A stretch of DNA of 64,000 nucleotides from Stenotrophomonas maltophilia (GCF_004684085.1 NZ_SRHZ01000046.1:1-64000); one strand, 5' to 3'; shown: positions 9,399 through 18,724, numbered from the stretch's first letter. Program-made: numbers and translations. The notes: generated from the sequence alone by a model not told the origin.

Positions 9399-10013
9399 TC
9401 AGGCCAGCTGCCGGTCCACGGCTTCGATCATCGCCTTGCGGCCGAACAGGAAGTCCCAGTAGCTGCCGCCCAGCTGGCGCCACAGCACTGCCGAGCGCAC
9501 CGCGGCCAGCAGCAGGGCACGGATCTCGGCCACCACACCGGCCTGGCCCAGGTAATGCGGGTTGCCCTGCACCATCACCCGCGGCTTCAGGTGGCTGATG
9601 GTGTCCGCGTACAGGCCACCCAGGTTGGCCAGCACGTCCGGGTGACCACTGTCGCCCAGTTCGGCAGCCTGGCGCTGGGCGAGTTCGATGCCTGACGCGA
9701 CCTTGTTCACAGTGGCGCCTTCCTGCACGAAGCGGCGCTCCAGCTGCAGCACCGACAAGGCCAGCTTGGGCAGGATCGGATCCTGGCCCTGGCTGCGGAA
9801 GTAGTTGTGCAGCAGGCGCAGCCCGGCCTTCAGCGCATGGCGGTCACCGAACACCTCCTGCGGCGAGGACGCGTCGACGCGGAACACACTCTCCACGGCG
9901 GTACGAACGGCGGCGGCGTCGGAATGGCCGGTATCGGCGATACGGCGTACCTGCTGCAGGGCCTGGGCAATGCCGGCCAAAGCCAGAACGCGGTCGTCGA
10001 CAGTGAAACTCAT
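9399..10013 (-). CDS. hflD: high-frequency lysogenisation protein homologue HflD
   Basis: 204 residues, the usual HflD length and composition, with characteristic stretches such as [16 protein letters not shown] near the N terminus and [13 protein letters not shown] at the C terminus. HflD is a peripheral inner-membrane protein known in E. coli for modulating lambda CII. Its host role is unclear, but it is commonly coupled to mnmA, as here. Its ATG overlaps the mnmA stop by 4 bp, indicating translational coupling in a nudJ-mnmA-hflD operon. Confidence 0.95.
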   Translation of the reverse strand: MSFTVDDRVLALAGIAQALQQVRRIADTGHSDAAAVRTAVESVFRVDASSPQEVFGDRHALKAGLRLLHNYFRSQGQDPILPKLALSVLQLERRFVQEGATVNKVASGIELAQRQAAELGDSGHPDVLANLGGLYADTISHLKPRVMVQGNPHYLGQAGVVAEIRALLLAAVRSAVLWRQLGGSYWDFLFGRKAMIEAVDRQLA

Positions 10014-11152
10014 GCAGCGATTACCTCAAAAGGGGAAGGGGTGGTGCGCAGGCGCTGTTCCAGCGGCGCATCGGTGGCGGCGATCACCGCGCCACCCAGG
10101 CACACGTCACCGTCATACAGCACCAGCGATTGACCGGGGGTAACGGCGCGCTGCGGGCGGGCGAAGGTGACCAGTACGCTGCCATCGTCCAGCACCTCGA
10201 CCGTACACGGCTCGTCGGGCTGGCGGTAGCGGGTCTGGGCGGTGCATTCAAAGCGCCGTGCCGGCGGCGAGCCGGCGATCCAGTGCGCGGTTTCCGAACG
10301 CAGGCGCTCGGACAGCATCCACGGGCTGTCGCGGTCCTGGTCCACGTACAGCACGTTGCTGGCCACATCCTTGCCGACCACGTACCACGGCGCGGCCGGA
10401 CGTCCACGCACGCCGCCGATGTTCAGGCCCTCGCGCTGGCCCAGGGTGAAATAGAACACGCCCGGATGTTCGGCGATCACGCTGCCGTCGGTCGGGTCGA
10501 GGATCTGGCCGGGCTTGGCCGGCAGGTAGCGGCCGAGGAACTCGCGGAAGTCGCGCTCGCCGATGAAGCAGATGCCGGTGGAATCCTTCTTGGCATGGGT
10601 CGGCAGGCTGACGTCACGCGCGATCCGGCGCAGGTCGGTCTTTTCCAGGTCGCCAATCGGGAACAGGGTCGCCGACAGCTGTTCCTGGCCCAGCTGGTGC
10701 AGGAAGTAACTCTGGTCCTTGGAGCGGTCGGCGCCACGCAGCAGCAGCCACTGGTGGCCGCGCTGGGTCACCCGCGCGTAGTGGCCGGTGGCGATGCGTT
10801 CGGCGCCCAGCTCGCGGGCGGCGTCCAGGAAGTGCTTGAACTTCACCTCGCGGTTGCACAGCACGTCCGGGTTCGGCGTGCGGCCAGCGGCGTACTCGGC
10901 CAGGAAGTGCTCGAACACACCCTGCCAGTATTCGTTGGAGAAATCGCGGAAGTGGAACGGGATACCGAGCAGGCCGCAGACGGCCACCGCGTCGCGGCGG
11001 TCGTCCTCGGCCCGGCAGTCACCGCTGCCGTCGTCGGCCCAGTTCTGCATGAACAGACCGGCCACGGCCTCGCCCTGCTGCACCAGGCGCCAAGCGGCGA
11101 CCGAGGAATCGACGCCACCGGAGACGCCCACCATCACACGCGGAGTGCTCAT
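10010..11152 (-). CDS. mnmA: tRNA 2-thiouridylase MnmA
   Basis: 380 residues. MnmA thiolates U34 of Lys, Glu and Gln tRNAs with sulfur from the TusE relay. The N-terminal PP-loop motif [11 protein letters not shown] lies near residue 12, the catalytic Cys region CNREVKF follows, and [14 protein letters not shown] is the second conserved block with its Cys. The ATG at 11152 is preceded by GGAGGT, which rules out the longer open frame upstream. The start overlaps the Nudix stop and the stop overlaps the hflD start, 4 bp each. Confidence 0.97.
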   Translation of the reverse strand: MSTPRVMVGVSGGVDSSVAAWRLVQQGEAVAGLFMQNWADDGSGDCRAEDDRRDAVAVCGLLGIPFHFRDFSNEYWQGVFEHFLAEYAAGRTPNPDVLCNREVKFKHFLDAARELGAERIATGHYARVTQRGHQWLLLRGADRSKDQSYFLHQLGQEQLSATLFPIGDLEKTDLRRIARDVSLPTHAKKDSTGICFIGERDFREFLGRYLPAKPGQILDPTDGSVIAEHPGVFYFTLGQREGLNIGGVRGRPAAPWYVVGKDVASNVLYVDQDRDSPWMLSERLRSETAHWIAGSPPARRFECTAQTRYRQPDEPCTVEVLDDGSVLVTFARPQRAVTPGQSLVLYDGDVCLGGAVIAATDAPLEQRLRTTPSPFEVIAA

Positions 11153-11610
11153 GCGACCTCCCGGACCAGGGAAAGGGGATGGCGTTGGCCACCCAGGTAA
11201 TCGGCCACCACCTGCCACACCAACGGGCTGCGCTGGCGTTCGCCGGCGGCCTGCAGCTCGGCGGGGGTCAGCCACAGCGCGCGGTCGATGCCGGTGTCCA
11301 GCGGCTGCGCCGGGTCGTGCGAGACCGGGCGCGCCGCATAGCAGAAGCGCAGGAAAGTGGTGCCGTCACCGGCGGTCCACTGGTAGCAGCCGATGAAGTG
11401 GGTCAGCTGCACGGTCCAGCCGGTTTCCTCGCGGGTCTCGCGCAGTGCCGCCTCGGCCAGGCTTTCGCCCGGCTCGAGGTGGCCGGCCGGCTGGTTCAGC
11501 ACCGCACGGCCGTCGATGGTTTCTTCAACCAGCAGCACGCGGCCGCCGTCGACCACCACGGTGGCGACGGTGGCGTGCGGTGCCCAGCGCGGGTCCGGCG
11601 TGGCGTTCAA
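11149..11610 (-). CDS. nudJ: Nudix hydrolase, NudJ type
   Basis: 153 residues with a full Nudix box, GX5EX7REUXEEXGU (from GHLEPGES to REETGW). NudJ-type enzymes hydrolyse nucleoside tri- and diphosphates or thiamine pyrophosphate precursors, and the gene often sits beside mnmA. Residues such as [11 protein letters not shown] and the F/Y-rich segment after the box fit that subgroup. It is the first gene of the three-gene operon and overlaps mnmA by 4 bp. The substrate remains inferred. Confidence 0.9.
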   Translation of the reverse strand: MNATPDPRWAPHATVATVVVDGGRVLLVEETIDGRAVLNQPAGHLEPGESLAEAALRETREETGWTVQLTHFIGCYQWTAGDGTTFLRFCYAARPVSHDPAQPLDTGIDRALWLTPAELQAAGERQRSPLVWQVVADYLGGQRHPLSLVREVA

Positions 11611-11611
11611 C

Positions 11612-12085
11612 TCAGAATTCGTCCTTCTTGGTCAGTTCCAGCTCCATCGCGTCGGCAGTGCGGATCGCCGCATCGATGGCGTCGCTGAGCTGGTCCGCAG
11701 TGGCGTCGGCGTCGATCTTCACGACGAACATGGCGGTGGTGTCCTGCTTCACCCAGCCGCCCATCTTGGCGTCCTGCGAATCTTCCAGCAGGCGGTTGGC
11801 CACGGCCACCGGGAACTGCTTGGTCTTGGCGTTGTAGGCCGGCGACCAGATTTCGCGGATGTTGTGGGTACCGAAGTCCTCCACCGACGAACGCACGTAG
11901 ACCATCTGGGTACGATCACCTTCGACGTCGAACACCAGACGGTAGTCGCCGTCTTCGTCAACCTCGTAGTTGTAACCCAGCTTGTCCAGGTGGCGGGCCA
12001 CGGCCTTGTCACCCTCCGGCGCAGCGGCGGCAGAGCCTGCGGCAGCCAGGGCGATCAGCAGGGCGGGGAGAAGGGTCCTTTTCAT
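11612..12085 (-). CDS. secreted YbjN-domain protein
   Basis: 157 residues from the ATG at 12085, with AGGATC just upstream. A signal peptide (MKRTLLPALLIALAAAGSAA) is followed by a YbjN-like fold, an alpha/beta domain resembling type III secretion chaperones, seen as YEVDEDGDYRLVF and later NRLLEDSQDAKMGGW. YbjN-family proteins are of unknown biochemical function. This version is predicted periplasmic. It lies 2 bp upstream of the Nudix gene, so it may head the same transcript. Confidence 0.82.
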   Translation of the reverse strand: MKRTLLPALLIALAAAGSAAAAPEGDKAVARHLDKLGYNYEVDEDGDYRLVFDVEGDRTQMVYVRSSVEDFGTHNIREIWSPAYNAKTKQFPVAVANRLLEDSQDAKMGGWVKQDTTAMFVVKIDADATADQLSDAIDAAIRTADAMELELTKKDEF

Positions 12086-12185
12086 GAAGATCCTGTGAAA
12101 CAGTATTGAGAGAGGGTGCAATTGTGACGGCGGCCGTGCGTGCCGTCCAATCTGCGGCGGGCCGACGCAGGCCCGCTCGAGCCTC

Positions 12186-12198
12186 TATAATGGGCAGA
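12186..12198 (+). promoter_or_regulatory. -10 element placing clpS as a leaderless gene
   Basis: A perfect TATAAT lies exactly 6 nt before the clpS ATG, and there is no Shine-Dalgarno sequence. If it is the -10, transcription starts at or within 1-2 nt of the start codon, giving a leaderless mRNA. Confidence 0.6.
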
Positions 12199-12524
12199 TG
12201 CCCCGCGAGTCTTCCCCCGATTCCCATCACGAGCACGGCGTTGCCGTGGAACCCGCGCGCCCGGAAGTGGCGCCGCCGCCGTTCTACCAGGTGATGCTGC
12301 TCAATGACGACTACACCCCGATGGATTTCGTGGTGGACGTGCTGCAGCAGTTCTTCACCATGGACCTGGACAAGGCCACGCAGGTGATGCTGCACGTCCA
12401 TACCCGCGGCCGCGGTGTGTGCGGGGTGTTCACCCGCGAAGTGGCCGAGACCAAGGTGGCCCAGGTCAACGAGTATTCGCGCATGAACCAGCACCCGCTG
12501 CTGTGCACGATGGAAAAGGCCTGA
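12198..12524 (+). CDS. clpS: ClpS adaptor for N-degron substrates
   Basis: 108 residues. ClpS binds proteins with destabilising N-terminal residues (Leu, Phe, Tyr, Trp) and delivers them to ClpAP. The core [17 protein letters not shown] (from about residue 30) holds the Asn-Asp pair of the N-degron pocket, and [16 protein letters not shown] supplies the pocket and ClpA-contact residues. The N-terminal 28 residues are a flexible, Pro-rich extension. clpA follows about 1.1 kb away, separated by an opposite-strand kinase gene. aat, which makes N-degrons, is in the same block. Confidence 0.97.
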   Translation: MPRESSPDSHHEHGVAVEPARPEVAPPPFYQVMLLNDDYTPMDFVVDVLQQFFTMDLDKATQVMLHVHTRGRGVCGVFTREVAETKVAQVNEYSRMNQHPLLCTMEKA

Positions 12525-12534
12525 CCGGCTTTTT

Positions 12535-12670
12535 GTAGCGTCGAGCCATGCTCGACTGCTTTTCACCCGGGCGTATGGACCCGGGGTGGGTGTGCCCACC
12601 AAGGTGGGCAGCTACCAGGCAGGGGCCTGCGTCGATTCCGGACCCGGTGTGCCCACCAAGGTGGGCGCCT
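12535..12670. repeat. SMAG palindrome plus two GTGCCCACCAAGGTGGGC repeats
   Basis: A GTAG-tagged CGTCGAGCCATGCTCGAC palindrome directly follows clpS. Two near-identical palindromes with core TGCCCACCAAGGTGGGC follow about 60 bp apart. They fill the gap between clpS and the end of the opposite-strand kinase gene. Confidence 0.75.
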
Positions 12671-12684
12671 GCCAGGCGCGGATC

Positions 12685-13497
12685 TCACCCCTCTGCCAGC
12701 GCCTCCAGCGCCATTCGCGCCACTGCCTCGTCGATCTCGGCGGGGTCGCCGTCATCCCGGAACCACACCGCCGATAGCCCCGCGCTCGCCGCGATCCAGC
12801 GCAGCAGGCGCGTGCGCTCCAGGCCTGCCAACGCGCTGACCTGTTCAAGCCGGGCGGCAAACCGCTCGGGCCGGGTGGCAACGTGAATGCCCGGCCCGCA
12901 CAGGTCCGGGTTGCTGAACAGCGTCGTGTAATCAAACGCGCGATCACCCAGCAGCCGCTTCGGGTCGATCGCCAGCCAGCCGCGTGCGCCGAAGTCCAGC
13001 ACATTGTCATGATGCAGGTCGCCGTGTAGTGGCCGGATTTCCTGTTCCTCTTCCAGCAAGGCCATCGCCAGTGATCTGCACTGTTCCAGCAGTGGCGGCA
13101 GCGCAGCCCTTGGCTGCAGCAGGTCGGCGAACCATCTGGTCAGGCAGACCAGTTCCGCTGGCGGCGCGCTCCGTGGCCGGTGCAGCCGCTGCAGAACCTG
13201 GCACAGGATCGTGGTGCAGGCGTCATCGTCGCCGTCGATCGAGCGTTGCCGCAATGAATCACCGTCGGCGCGTTCGATCAGGATCGCCGGTCCCTCGTGG
13301 GCCAGCAGGCGGGCGGCGCCATCGCCCTCCCACCAGCGCAGCAGGCGATGGCTGTTCTGCTCCTCGGTCTCGCTGCTGATCTTCAGCATCGCTGGCTCGC
13401 CGGTGGTGGTCAGTACCGGCCAGAGGCGGGCATGGGGCGTTTCGATGGCCGGGCCATCACGCCGCAATCGCCAGCGGCTCAGGTAGGGTTCGCTCAT
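12685..13497 (-). CDS. APH(6)-family aminoglycoside/hydroxyurea kinase-like protein
   Basis: 270 residues of the aminoglycoside-phosphotransferase fold (APH_6_hur family). The catalytic loop HGDLHHDN spans 158-165 with catalytic D160, and the metal-binding Asp is in AIDPK (D178). The N-lobe is short. Relatives phosphorylate streptomycin at the 6 position or hydroxyurea, and chromosomal members are known in Stenotrophomonas. It is inserted on the opposite strand between clpS and clpA, which are normally adjacent, and flanked by palindromic repeats. Resistance is an inference from family membership; the natural substrate is not visible. Confidence 0.85.
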   Translation of the reverse strand: MSEPYLSRWRLRRDGPAIETPHARLWPVLTTTGEPAMLKISSETEEQNSHRLLRWWEGDGAARLLAHEGPAILIERADGDSLRQRSIDGDDDACTTILCQVLQRLHRPRSAPPAELVCLTRWFADLLQPRAALPPLLEQCRSLAMALLEEEQEIRPLHGDLHHDNVLDFGARGWLAIDPKRLLGDRAFDYTTLFSNPDLCGPGIHVATRPERFAARLEQVSALAGLERTRLLRWIAASAGLSAVWFRDDGDPAEIDEAVARMALEALAEG

Positions 13498-13635
13498 GCT
13501 CGGTGGGCTGTCCTGGAGTGAATGAAGATCAAGCGATTCGCACTGATAACGCCATCTGAACGCAGCAATCCGCTAGGGTGATGGAAATCGCGTAGTCAGG
13601 CCGCATATTGTCCCCATCTGCCGCCGGAGTAATCC

Positions 13636-15921
13636 ATGTTCAGCAAAGACCTCGAACACACCATCGGCCAGTGCTACAAGCGCGCCCGTGAGGCCCGGCA
13701 TGAGTTCATGACGGTCGAACACCTGCTGTTGGCACTGCTCGACAACCCGTCCGCCCAGGCCGTACTGAAGGCCTGTGGTGCAGACGCCGAACGCCTGCGC
13801 CAGGAGCTGGAGCAGGCCATCGAGGCCTCCGTGTCCCGCCTGGCCGAAGATGACGGCCGCGATACCCAGCCGACCCTGGGCTTCCAGCGTGTGCTGCAGC
13901 GGGCCGTGTACCACGTGCAGTCCTCGGGCAAGAAGGAGGTCACCGGCGCCAATGTGCTGGTCGCCATCTTCGGCGAGAAGGACTCCCACGCCGTTTATTA
14001 CCTCAACCAGCAGGATGTCACCCGGCTGGATGTGGTCAATTACCTGTCCCACGGCATCGCCAAGCTGGGCGAGGAGGGCGAGCAGCCCTCTTCTTCCTCC
14101 GAGGGCGAGGGCCGCATCGAAGGCGGGGAGGGCGAGCCGAAGGGCGATGCCCTGACCGAGTTCGCCAGCAACCTCAACGAGCAGGCCCGCGCCGGTCGCA
14201 TCGACCCGCTGGTCGGTCGTGCCGACGAGATCGAGCGCACCATCCAGGTGCTGTGCCGCCGCCGCAAGAACAATCCGCTGTACGTGGGTGAGGCCGGCGT
14301 GGGCAAGACTGCCATCGCCGAGGGCCTGGCCCGCCGCATCATTGAAGGTTCGGTGCCGGAGGTGCTGGCCGATGCGGTGATCTACTCGCTCGATCTGGGC
14401 GCGCTGGTGGCTGGCACCAAGTATCGCGGCGACTTCGAGAAGCGCCTGAAGAGCGTGCTGACCGCGCTGAAGAAGGTGCCCAACGCGGTGCTGTTCATTG
14501 ACGAGATCCACACCATCATCGGTGCCGGCTCGGCGTCGGGCGGCACCATGGATGCCTCCAACCTGATCAAGCCGGCGCTGGCGTCCGGCGAGCTGCGCTG
14601 CATCGGCTCGACCACCTTCCAGGAATACCGCGGCATCTTCGAGAAGGATCGCGCCCTGGCGCGTCGCTTCCAGAAGATCGACATCGTCGAGCCGACCGTG
14701 GGTGAGACCTACGAGATCCTGCAGGGCCTGAAGTCCAAGTACGAGCAGCACCACGGCGTGACCTATTCCGACGAGGCGTTGCAGGCGGCGGTGGACCTGT
14801 CGGTCAAGCATATCGGCGACCGCCTGTTGCCGGACAAGGCCATCGACGTGATCGATGAGGCCGGAGCCCGCCAGCGCCTGTTGCCGGAAGGCCAGCGCAA
14901 GGAGCTGATCGACGTCGAGGAAGTGGAGGCCATCGTCGCCAAGATGGCGCGCATCCCGGCCAAGCAGGTCAGCGCCACCGACAAGGATGTGCTGCAGCAT
15001 CTGGAGCGCAACCTGAAGATGGTGATCTTCGGCCAGGACCCGGCCATCGATACGCTGGCTTCGGCGATCAAGCTGGCCCGTTCGGGCTTGGGCAATCCGG
15101 AAAAGCCGATCGGCAACTTCCTGTTTGCCGGCCCGACCGGTGTCGGCAAGACCGAGGTGACCAAGCAGCTGGCGTTGCAGCTGGGCATCGAGCTGGTCCG
15201 CTTCGACATGTCCGAGTACATGGAGCCGCATTCGATCAGCCGCCTGATCGGCGCCCCTCCGGGCTACGTCGGTTTCGACCAGGGTGGCCTGCTGACCGAG
15301 AAGATCGTCAAGACCCCGCACTGCGTGCTGCTGATGGACGAGATCGAGAAGGCGCATCCGGACATCTTCAACATCCTGTTGCAGGTAATGGACCGCGGCG
15401 TGCTGACCGATACCAACGGTCGCGAGGCCAACTTCAAGAACGTGGTGCTGGTGATGACCACCAATGCCGGCGCGGCCCAGGCGTCACGGCGTTCGATCGG
15501 CTTCACCAAGCAGGACCATGCCACCGACGCGATGGAGACCATCCGCCGCAGCTTCAGCCCGGAATTCCGCAACCGACTCGATGCGGTGGTGCAGTTCCAG
15601 GCGCTGGGCTTCGAGCACATCCTGCGCGTGGTCGACAAGTTCCTGATCGAGCTGGAGATGCTGCTGCAGGACAAGCACGTCAGCCTGTCGGCCACGCCGA
15701 CCGCGCGCGACTGGCTGGCCCACCATGGTTTCGACCCGCTGATGGGTGCCCGCCCGATGGCCCGCGTGATCCAGGACAAGATCAAGCGCCCGCTGGCCGA
15801 CGAGCTGCTGTTCGGCAAGCTGGTCAACGGTGGCAGGGTCAGCATTGACGTCCGCGACGACGAGCTGGTGGTTGAGACCCAGGCCGAGCCGGAGCGGTTG
15901 TTGCCGGTGACAGTGGATTGA
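13636..15921 (+). CDS. clpA: ClpA, ATPase subunit of ClpAP protease
   Basis: 761 residues, full length. It has the Clp N-domain (about 1-145), an acidic/Glu-Gly linker, AAA-1 with Walker A GEAGVGKT and Walker B LFIDEIHT, and AAA-2 with GPTGVGKT and [12 protein letters not shown]. ClpA unfolds substrates, including those brought by ClpS, into ClpP. GGAG is placed correctly before the ATG. An intrinsic terminator follows closely. Its expression is separate from clpS because of the intervening opposite-strand gene. Confidence 0.98.
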   Translation: MFSKDLEHTIGQCYKRAREARHEFMTVEHLLLALLDNPSAQAVLKACGADAERLRQELEQAIEASVSRLAEDDGRDTQPTLGFQRVLQRAVYHVQSSGKKEVTGANVLVAIFGEKDSHAVYYLNQQDVTRLDVVNYLSHGIAKLGEEGEQPSSSSEGEGRIEGGEGEPKGDALTEFASNLNEQARAGRIDPLVGRADEIERTIQVLCRRRKNNPLYVGEAGVGKTAIAEGLARRIIEGSVPEVLADAVIYSLDLGALVAGTKYRGDFEKRLKSVLTALKKVPNAVLFIDEIHTIIGAGSASGGTMDASNLIKPALASGELRCIGSTTFQEYRGIFEKDRALARRFQKIDIVEPTVGETYEILQGLKSKYEQHHGVTYSDEALQAAVDLSVKHIGDRLLPDKAIDVIDEAGARQRLLPEGQRKELIDVEEVEAIVAKMARIPAKQVSATDKDVLQHLERNLKMVIFGQDPAIDTLASAIKLARSGLGNPEKPIGNFLFAGPTGVGKTEVTKQLALQLGIELVRFDMSEYMEPHSISRLIGAPPGYVGFDQGGLLTEKIVKTPHCVLLMDEIEKAHPDIFNILLQVMDRGVLTDTNGREANFKNVVLVMTTNAGAAQASRRSIGFTKQDHATDAMETIRRSFSPEFRNRLDAVVQFQALGFEHILRVVDKFLIELEMLLQDKHVSLSATPTARDWLAHHGFDPLMGARPMARVIQDKIKRPLADELLFGKLVNGGRVSIDVRDDELVVETQAEPERLLPVTVD

Positions 15922-15957
15922 GCTGACGCCATAGGTTTGGCGTGAAAGACTGGGAAT

Positions 15958-15990
15958 GACAAGGGCGGCTTCGGCCGCCCTTGTTGTTTC
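15958..15990 (+). terminator. clpA terminator, copy 1 of a 27-bp repeat
   Basis: An 11-bp perfect stem (ACAAGGGCGGC/GCCGCCCTTGT) with a TTCG tetraloop, followed by TGTTTC. The same 27 bases recur at 16689-16715, so the two copies bracket the higBA module. Confidence 0.85.
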
Positions 15991-16074
15991 CAGTGGGACT
16001 GTCGTCTGCGGCCTTGCTTGAACGGAATGGAGCAGCCAATGCTGTCTTCTGGTTGCGATGGGGTGTCGCCCGGT

Positions 16075-16093
16075 TGTATCGCGCAACGATACA
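16075..16093. promoter_or_regulatory. candidate HigA operator
   Basis: An inverted repeat TGTATCG-N5-CGATACA begins 29 bp before the higB start, where an autorepressing antitoxin would bind. A partial TATC/GATAC echo lies immediately downstream. Confidence 0.6.
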
Positions 16094-16103
16094 GGATACA
16101 GTG

Positions 16104-16382
16104 ATGATCATCGGTTTTCGTCACAAGGGCCTCGAGCGGCTCTACCGTTCCGGTAGCAGTAGTGGAATCCGCCACAGTCACGCCAACAAGGTGTTGATGA
16201 TCCTGTCGATCCTGGATGTGGCTTCGAGTCCTGAGGATCTGGCCATGCCTGGATTGCGCCTGCATAAGCTCCGGGGCGGCCTGAAAGGGCATTGGTCTGT
16301 ATGGGTCAACGGAAACTGGCGGATTACCTTCCGTTTCACTGGCAGCGACGTGGAGCTGCTGGATTACCTGGACTATCACTGA
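16104..16382 (+). CDS. higB: HigB-type toxin (RelE/ParE superfamily mRNA interferase)
   Basis: 92 residues of the HigB/plasmid-killer family. It opens MIIGFRHKGLERLY and contains RLHKLRGGLKGHWSVWVNGNWR, the basic central segment typical of ribosome-dependent RNases in this fold, then ends LLDYLDYH. The ATG at 16104 is preferred over upstream in-frame starts because the family begins here and the operator lies just before it. higA starts 8 bp downstream, giving the toxin-first order typical of hig modules. Confidence 0.93.
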   Translation: MIIGFRHKGLERLYRSGSSSGIRHSHANKVLMILSILDVASSPEDLAMPGLRLHKLRGGLKGHWSVWVNGNWRITFRFTGSDVELLDYLDYH

Positions 16383-16390
16383 GGCCGCGC

Positions 16391-16678
16391 ATGATTCATC
16401 ACCATCCACATCCGGGGCAGACGATCAAGGCAATGGTCTTTGATCCAATGGATCTGTCTGTGACCGAGGCGGCCGAGCGCCTGGCAATGTCGCGGGTAGC
16501 CCTTTCGCGGGTTCTGAACGGCAAGGCGGGCATCAGTCCTGACCTCGCCATCCGCCTGGAGATGGCGGGAGTGAGTACTGCGGTTTTCTGGATGGGGCTG
16601 CAATCCAGCTACGATCTCTGGCTGGCACGGCAGCGTGCGCAACCTAGAGTGTTGTCGCTGGTTGCTGCGACGCGTTGA
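16391..16678 (+). CDS. higA: HigA-type antitoxin, helix-turn-helix
   Basis: 95 residues. An XRE-type helix-turn-helix (about 22-65, MDLSVTEAAERLAMSRVALSRVLNGKAGISPDLAIRL region) is followed by the conserved FWMGLQSSYDLWLARQ tail that contacts the toxin. It neutralises HigB and probably represses the operon through the upstream inverted repeat. The ATG at 16391 follows the higB stop by 8 bp. Confidence 0.93.
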   Translation: MIHHHPHPGQTIKAMVFDPMDLSVTEAAERLAMSRVALSRVLNGKAGISPDLAIRLEMAGVSTAVFWMGLQSSYDLWLARQRAQPRVLSLVAATR

Positions 16679-16688
16679 CGTATATCGC

Positions 16689-16715
16689 GACAAGGGCGGC
16701 TTCGGCCGCCCTTGT
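16689..16715. terminator. higBA terminator, copy 2 of the 27-bp repeat
   Basis: The same 27 bases as the clpA terminator. Here the tail is CCTGTCTG, a weak T run. It may also serve the converging gene that ends at 16727. Confidence 0.75.
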
Positions 16716-16726
16716 CCTGTCTGGTG

Positions 16727-17104
16727 TCAGCGGCTGCGGCGGCGTGCTTCACGCTTGAACCGCTCGCCATCGATCGGCTCGACGCGCGCTACCTCGCAGC
16801 TGCCGCGACCGGTGTCCAGCTCACTCCTCCCCCCGTCGCACAATTGGTCAGCGGCCTTGCCGTCGGTCTTGAAACCGAGGCGGGGTGCCAGCACGGCCGA
16901 GGAGCAGCTGTTGCGGAAGTGCACGACATAGTGGTCTTCGCCGGAGCGAAGCAGGATGTTCTTGTCCGCACCGGCGCGGACGATCTGCTGTTCGCCGGCA
17001 AGGGGCACGCATGTGGCCGGAGTGGTCTCAGCCGCACGGGCGGGCGACGCCAGCAGGATGGCCACGGACACGGCAAGGGGGATGAGCAGGGAGGACAGGT
17101 TCAT
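16727..17104 (-). CDS. small secreted protein of unknown function
   Basis: 125 residues from the ATG at 17104. A signal peptide (MNLSSLLIPLAVSVAILLASPARA) is followed by a domain with four cysteines (ATCVPL, RNSCSS, QLCDGG, GSCEV) and a basic tail ending in RREARRRSR-like residues. The cysteine spacing and FRNSC block resemble small exported Xanthomonadaceae proteins of the DUF6491 kind, but I cannot confirm that. It is convergent with higBA. Confidence 0.65.
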   Translation of the reverse strand: MNLSSLLIPLAVSVAILLASPARAAETTPATCVPLAGEQQIVRAGADKNILLRSGEDHYVVHFRNSCSSAVLAPRLGFKTDGKAADQLCDGGRSELDTGRGSCEVARVEPIDGERFKREARRRSR

Positions 17105-17234
17105 GGCGGGGGCAGGGGGCGGCGATCCGGACTGGATCGGATCCCAAGATGCCGCCGTCACTGCAAATGCGAATCTGCCGCAAGCAGGGCTGACCTAAGC
17201 CACGGTGAGATCGGTCACGATGACCTTTGGCGCA

Positions 17235-17507
17235 TCAAGCCGTGATCGAGCGGAATCCCTGCTGGCGCCCGTGGTCGCCGCCATCCTCGATGACGAATGC
17301 AACGGCCTCATGTGGAATATGCAGGCGCTGCTTCAGCGTGCCTCCCGCGTGGGAGATCTCGCGCTGGACGGCAAGGTACAGCGGGTGCGACGCGTCCATG
17401 CTGGTGCAGACCAGGCAGGGCTGGCCGAACCAGGTGCCGTCAGGGCCCTTGCTGGCATAGCAGCGGCTGGTGACGGACTGTGGATCCAGGACGATCAGGT
17501 AGGTCAT
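17235..17507 (-). CDS. small hypothetical protein
   Basis: 90 residues, unrecognised. The start is supported by AGAGGG about 11 nt before the ATG. It has a DPQSVTSRCYASKGPDGTWF opening with a Cys pair (CLVC) further on and no membrane segment or signal peptide. It lies between the secreted-protein gene and infA on the same strand. Confidence 0.55.
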   Translation of the reverse strand: MTYLIVLDPQSVTSRCYASKGPDGTWFGQPCLVCTSMDASHPLYLAVQREISHAGGTLKQRLHIPHEAVAFVIEDGGDHGRQQGFRSITA

Positions 17508-17627
17508 GCGTGCAACGCCCTCTGTGAAGAACGCGTTGAGTCTGCAATCCCGGCGCGATGCTGCATTTCAGACAAGGACGAAAATCGAGTGGCATCCAGA
17601 ATGGTCGCTTTCTTCCGCGCACGACAA

Positions 17628-17651
17628 AGGGCCAGCAGCAAGGCCGGCCCT
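17628..17651 (-). terminator. infA terminator
   Basis: An AGGGCC/GGCCCT stem with a 12-nt loop, followed on the minus strand by TTTG, about 30 bp past the infA stop. Confidence 0.55.
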
Positions 17652-17678
17652 GTCGGAGTGGCGCAGTGCGCCGACCGC

Positions 17679-17897
17679 TTACTTCATGCGGTAGGTGATA
17701 CGACCCTTGGTCAGGTCGTACGGGGTCATTTCAACCTTGACCCGGTCACCGGTGAGGATGCGGATGTAGTTCTTGCGCATGCGGCCGGAGATATGGGCGA
17801 TGATTTCGTGCCCATTTTCCAGACGAACGCGGAAAGTGGTGTTCGGCAGCGTCTCGCTGACGGTGCCCTCGAACTCGATGGAATCGTCTTTCGACAT
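17679..17897 (-). CDS. infA: translation initiation factor IF-1
   Basis: 72 residues, a standard S1/OB-fold IF-1 ([13 protein letters not shown]... to ...KGRITYRMK). It occupies the ribosomal A site during initiation. AGGA precedes the ATG. It sits beside aat as in many gammaproteobacteria, but the usual direct clpA-infA adjacency is broken by about 1.8 kb holding higBA and two small genes. Confidence 0.98.
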   Translation of the reverse strand: MSKDDSIEFEGTVSETLPNTTFRVRLENGHEIIAHISGRMRKNYIRILTGDRVKVEMTPYDLTKGRITYRMK

Positions 17898-17983
17898 GTA
17901 GTCCTGTGCGGTTCAGAAAACGGCCACGCTGGGCCTAAGGCGCGGTATTTTACGCGTGATGGGCCCAGCTTGCAAAGTTTGCG

Positions 17984-18724
17984 TTAACCCCCGGCCAAAC
18001 GTCGTGCCGGAAAGCGCCCCACAGCCTGTGTCCAATGGCCTTCACGGCCGTCACTGCGCACGGCTTGGCGCACGTGATTGAGGAATTCCGCGCGCGGCAG
18101 GTGTTCGGCACCCATCCGCAGCAGGTGCGGATTTTCCACCTGGGCATCGATCAGCTCCCAGCCCCAGCCGTGAAGCGTGGATGCCAGCGCGGCCAGTGCG
18201 ATCTTGGAACCGCCGCTGGCACCACTGAACATGCTTTCGCCGAAGAACATCGACCCGATGGCCACCCCGTAGATGCCGCCGACCAGGGTCTGCCGGTCCC
18301 AGACCTCGACGGAGTGGGCAAAGCCGAGGTCGTGCAGCTGGCTGTAGGCCTCGACCATCGCCGGGCTGATCCAGGTGCCGTCCTGGCCGGGCCGAGGTGC
18401 CGCCGCACAGGCGCGCATCACACGACTGAAGGCTGTGTCAGCGGTGACCTCCCAGGTGCTGCCGCGCAACTGGCGGCGGAAGCGGCTGGACAGATGCACG
18501 CCCTCGGTGCGGAACACCATGCGCGGGTCCGGCGACCACCACAGGATCGGCTCGCCCTCGCTGAACCACGGGAAGATGCCGCCGGCATATGCGTTGAGCA
18601 GGCGCATCGGGTGCAGGTCGCCGCCCACCGCGAGCAGGCCGTCGGGCTGGCGCAGGGCGGTCTCGGCCGGAGGGAAAGGAGCGTCCGGCGCATCGGCCAG
18701 GCGCCAGGGCAGCTGGCGGGTCAT
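17984..18724 (-). CDS. aat: leucyl/phenylalanyl-tRNA-protein transferase
   Basis: 246 residues. Aat adds Leu or Phe to N-terminal Lys or Arg, creating N-degrons recognised by ClpS. Family signatures are GGIFPWFSEGEPILWWSPDPRMV (around residue 48), GGIYGVAIGSMFFGESMFS and DAQVENPHL. The ATG at 18724 is chosen over upstream starts by homology. It lies 6 nt after a TACAAT with no Shine-Dalgarno sequence, suggesting a leaderless message like clpS. Confidence 0.97.
   Translation of the reverse strand: MTRQLPWRLADAPDAPFPPAETALRQPDGLLAVGGDLHPMRLLNAYAGGIFPWFSEGEPILWWSPDPRMVFRTEGVHLSSRFRRQLRGSTWEVTADTAFSRVMRACAAAPRPGQDGTWISPAMVEAYSQLHDLGFAHSVEVWDRQTLVGGIYGVAIGSMFFGESMFSGASGGSKIALAALASTLHGWGWELIDAQVENPHLLRMGAEHLPRAEFLNHVRQAVRSDGREGHWTQAVGRFPARRLAGG

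Noticed and set aside
10010..11275. Longer N-terminal extension of mnmA
   Set aside because: The extra 41 residues are low-complexity, overlap the Nudix gene and lack a ribosome-binding site, whereas GGAGGT precedes the ATG at 11152.
13573..15357. A 594-codon open frame antisense to clpA
   Set aside because: Complete overlap with clpA in antisense; amino-acid make-up typical of G+C shadow frames.
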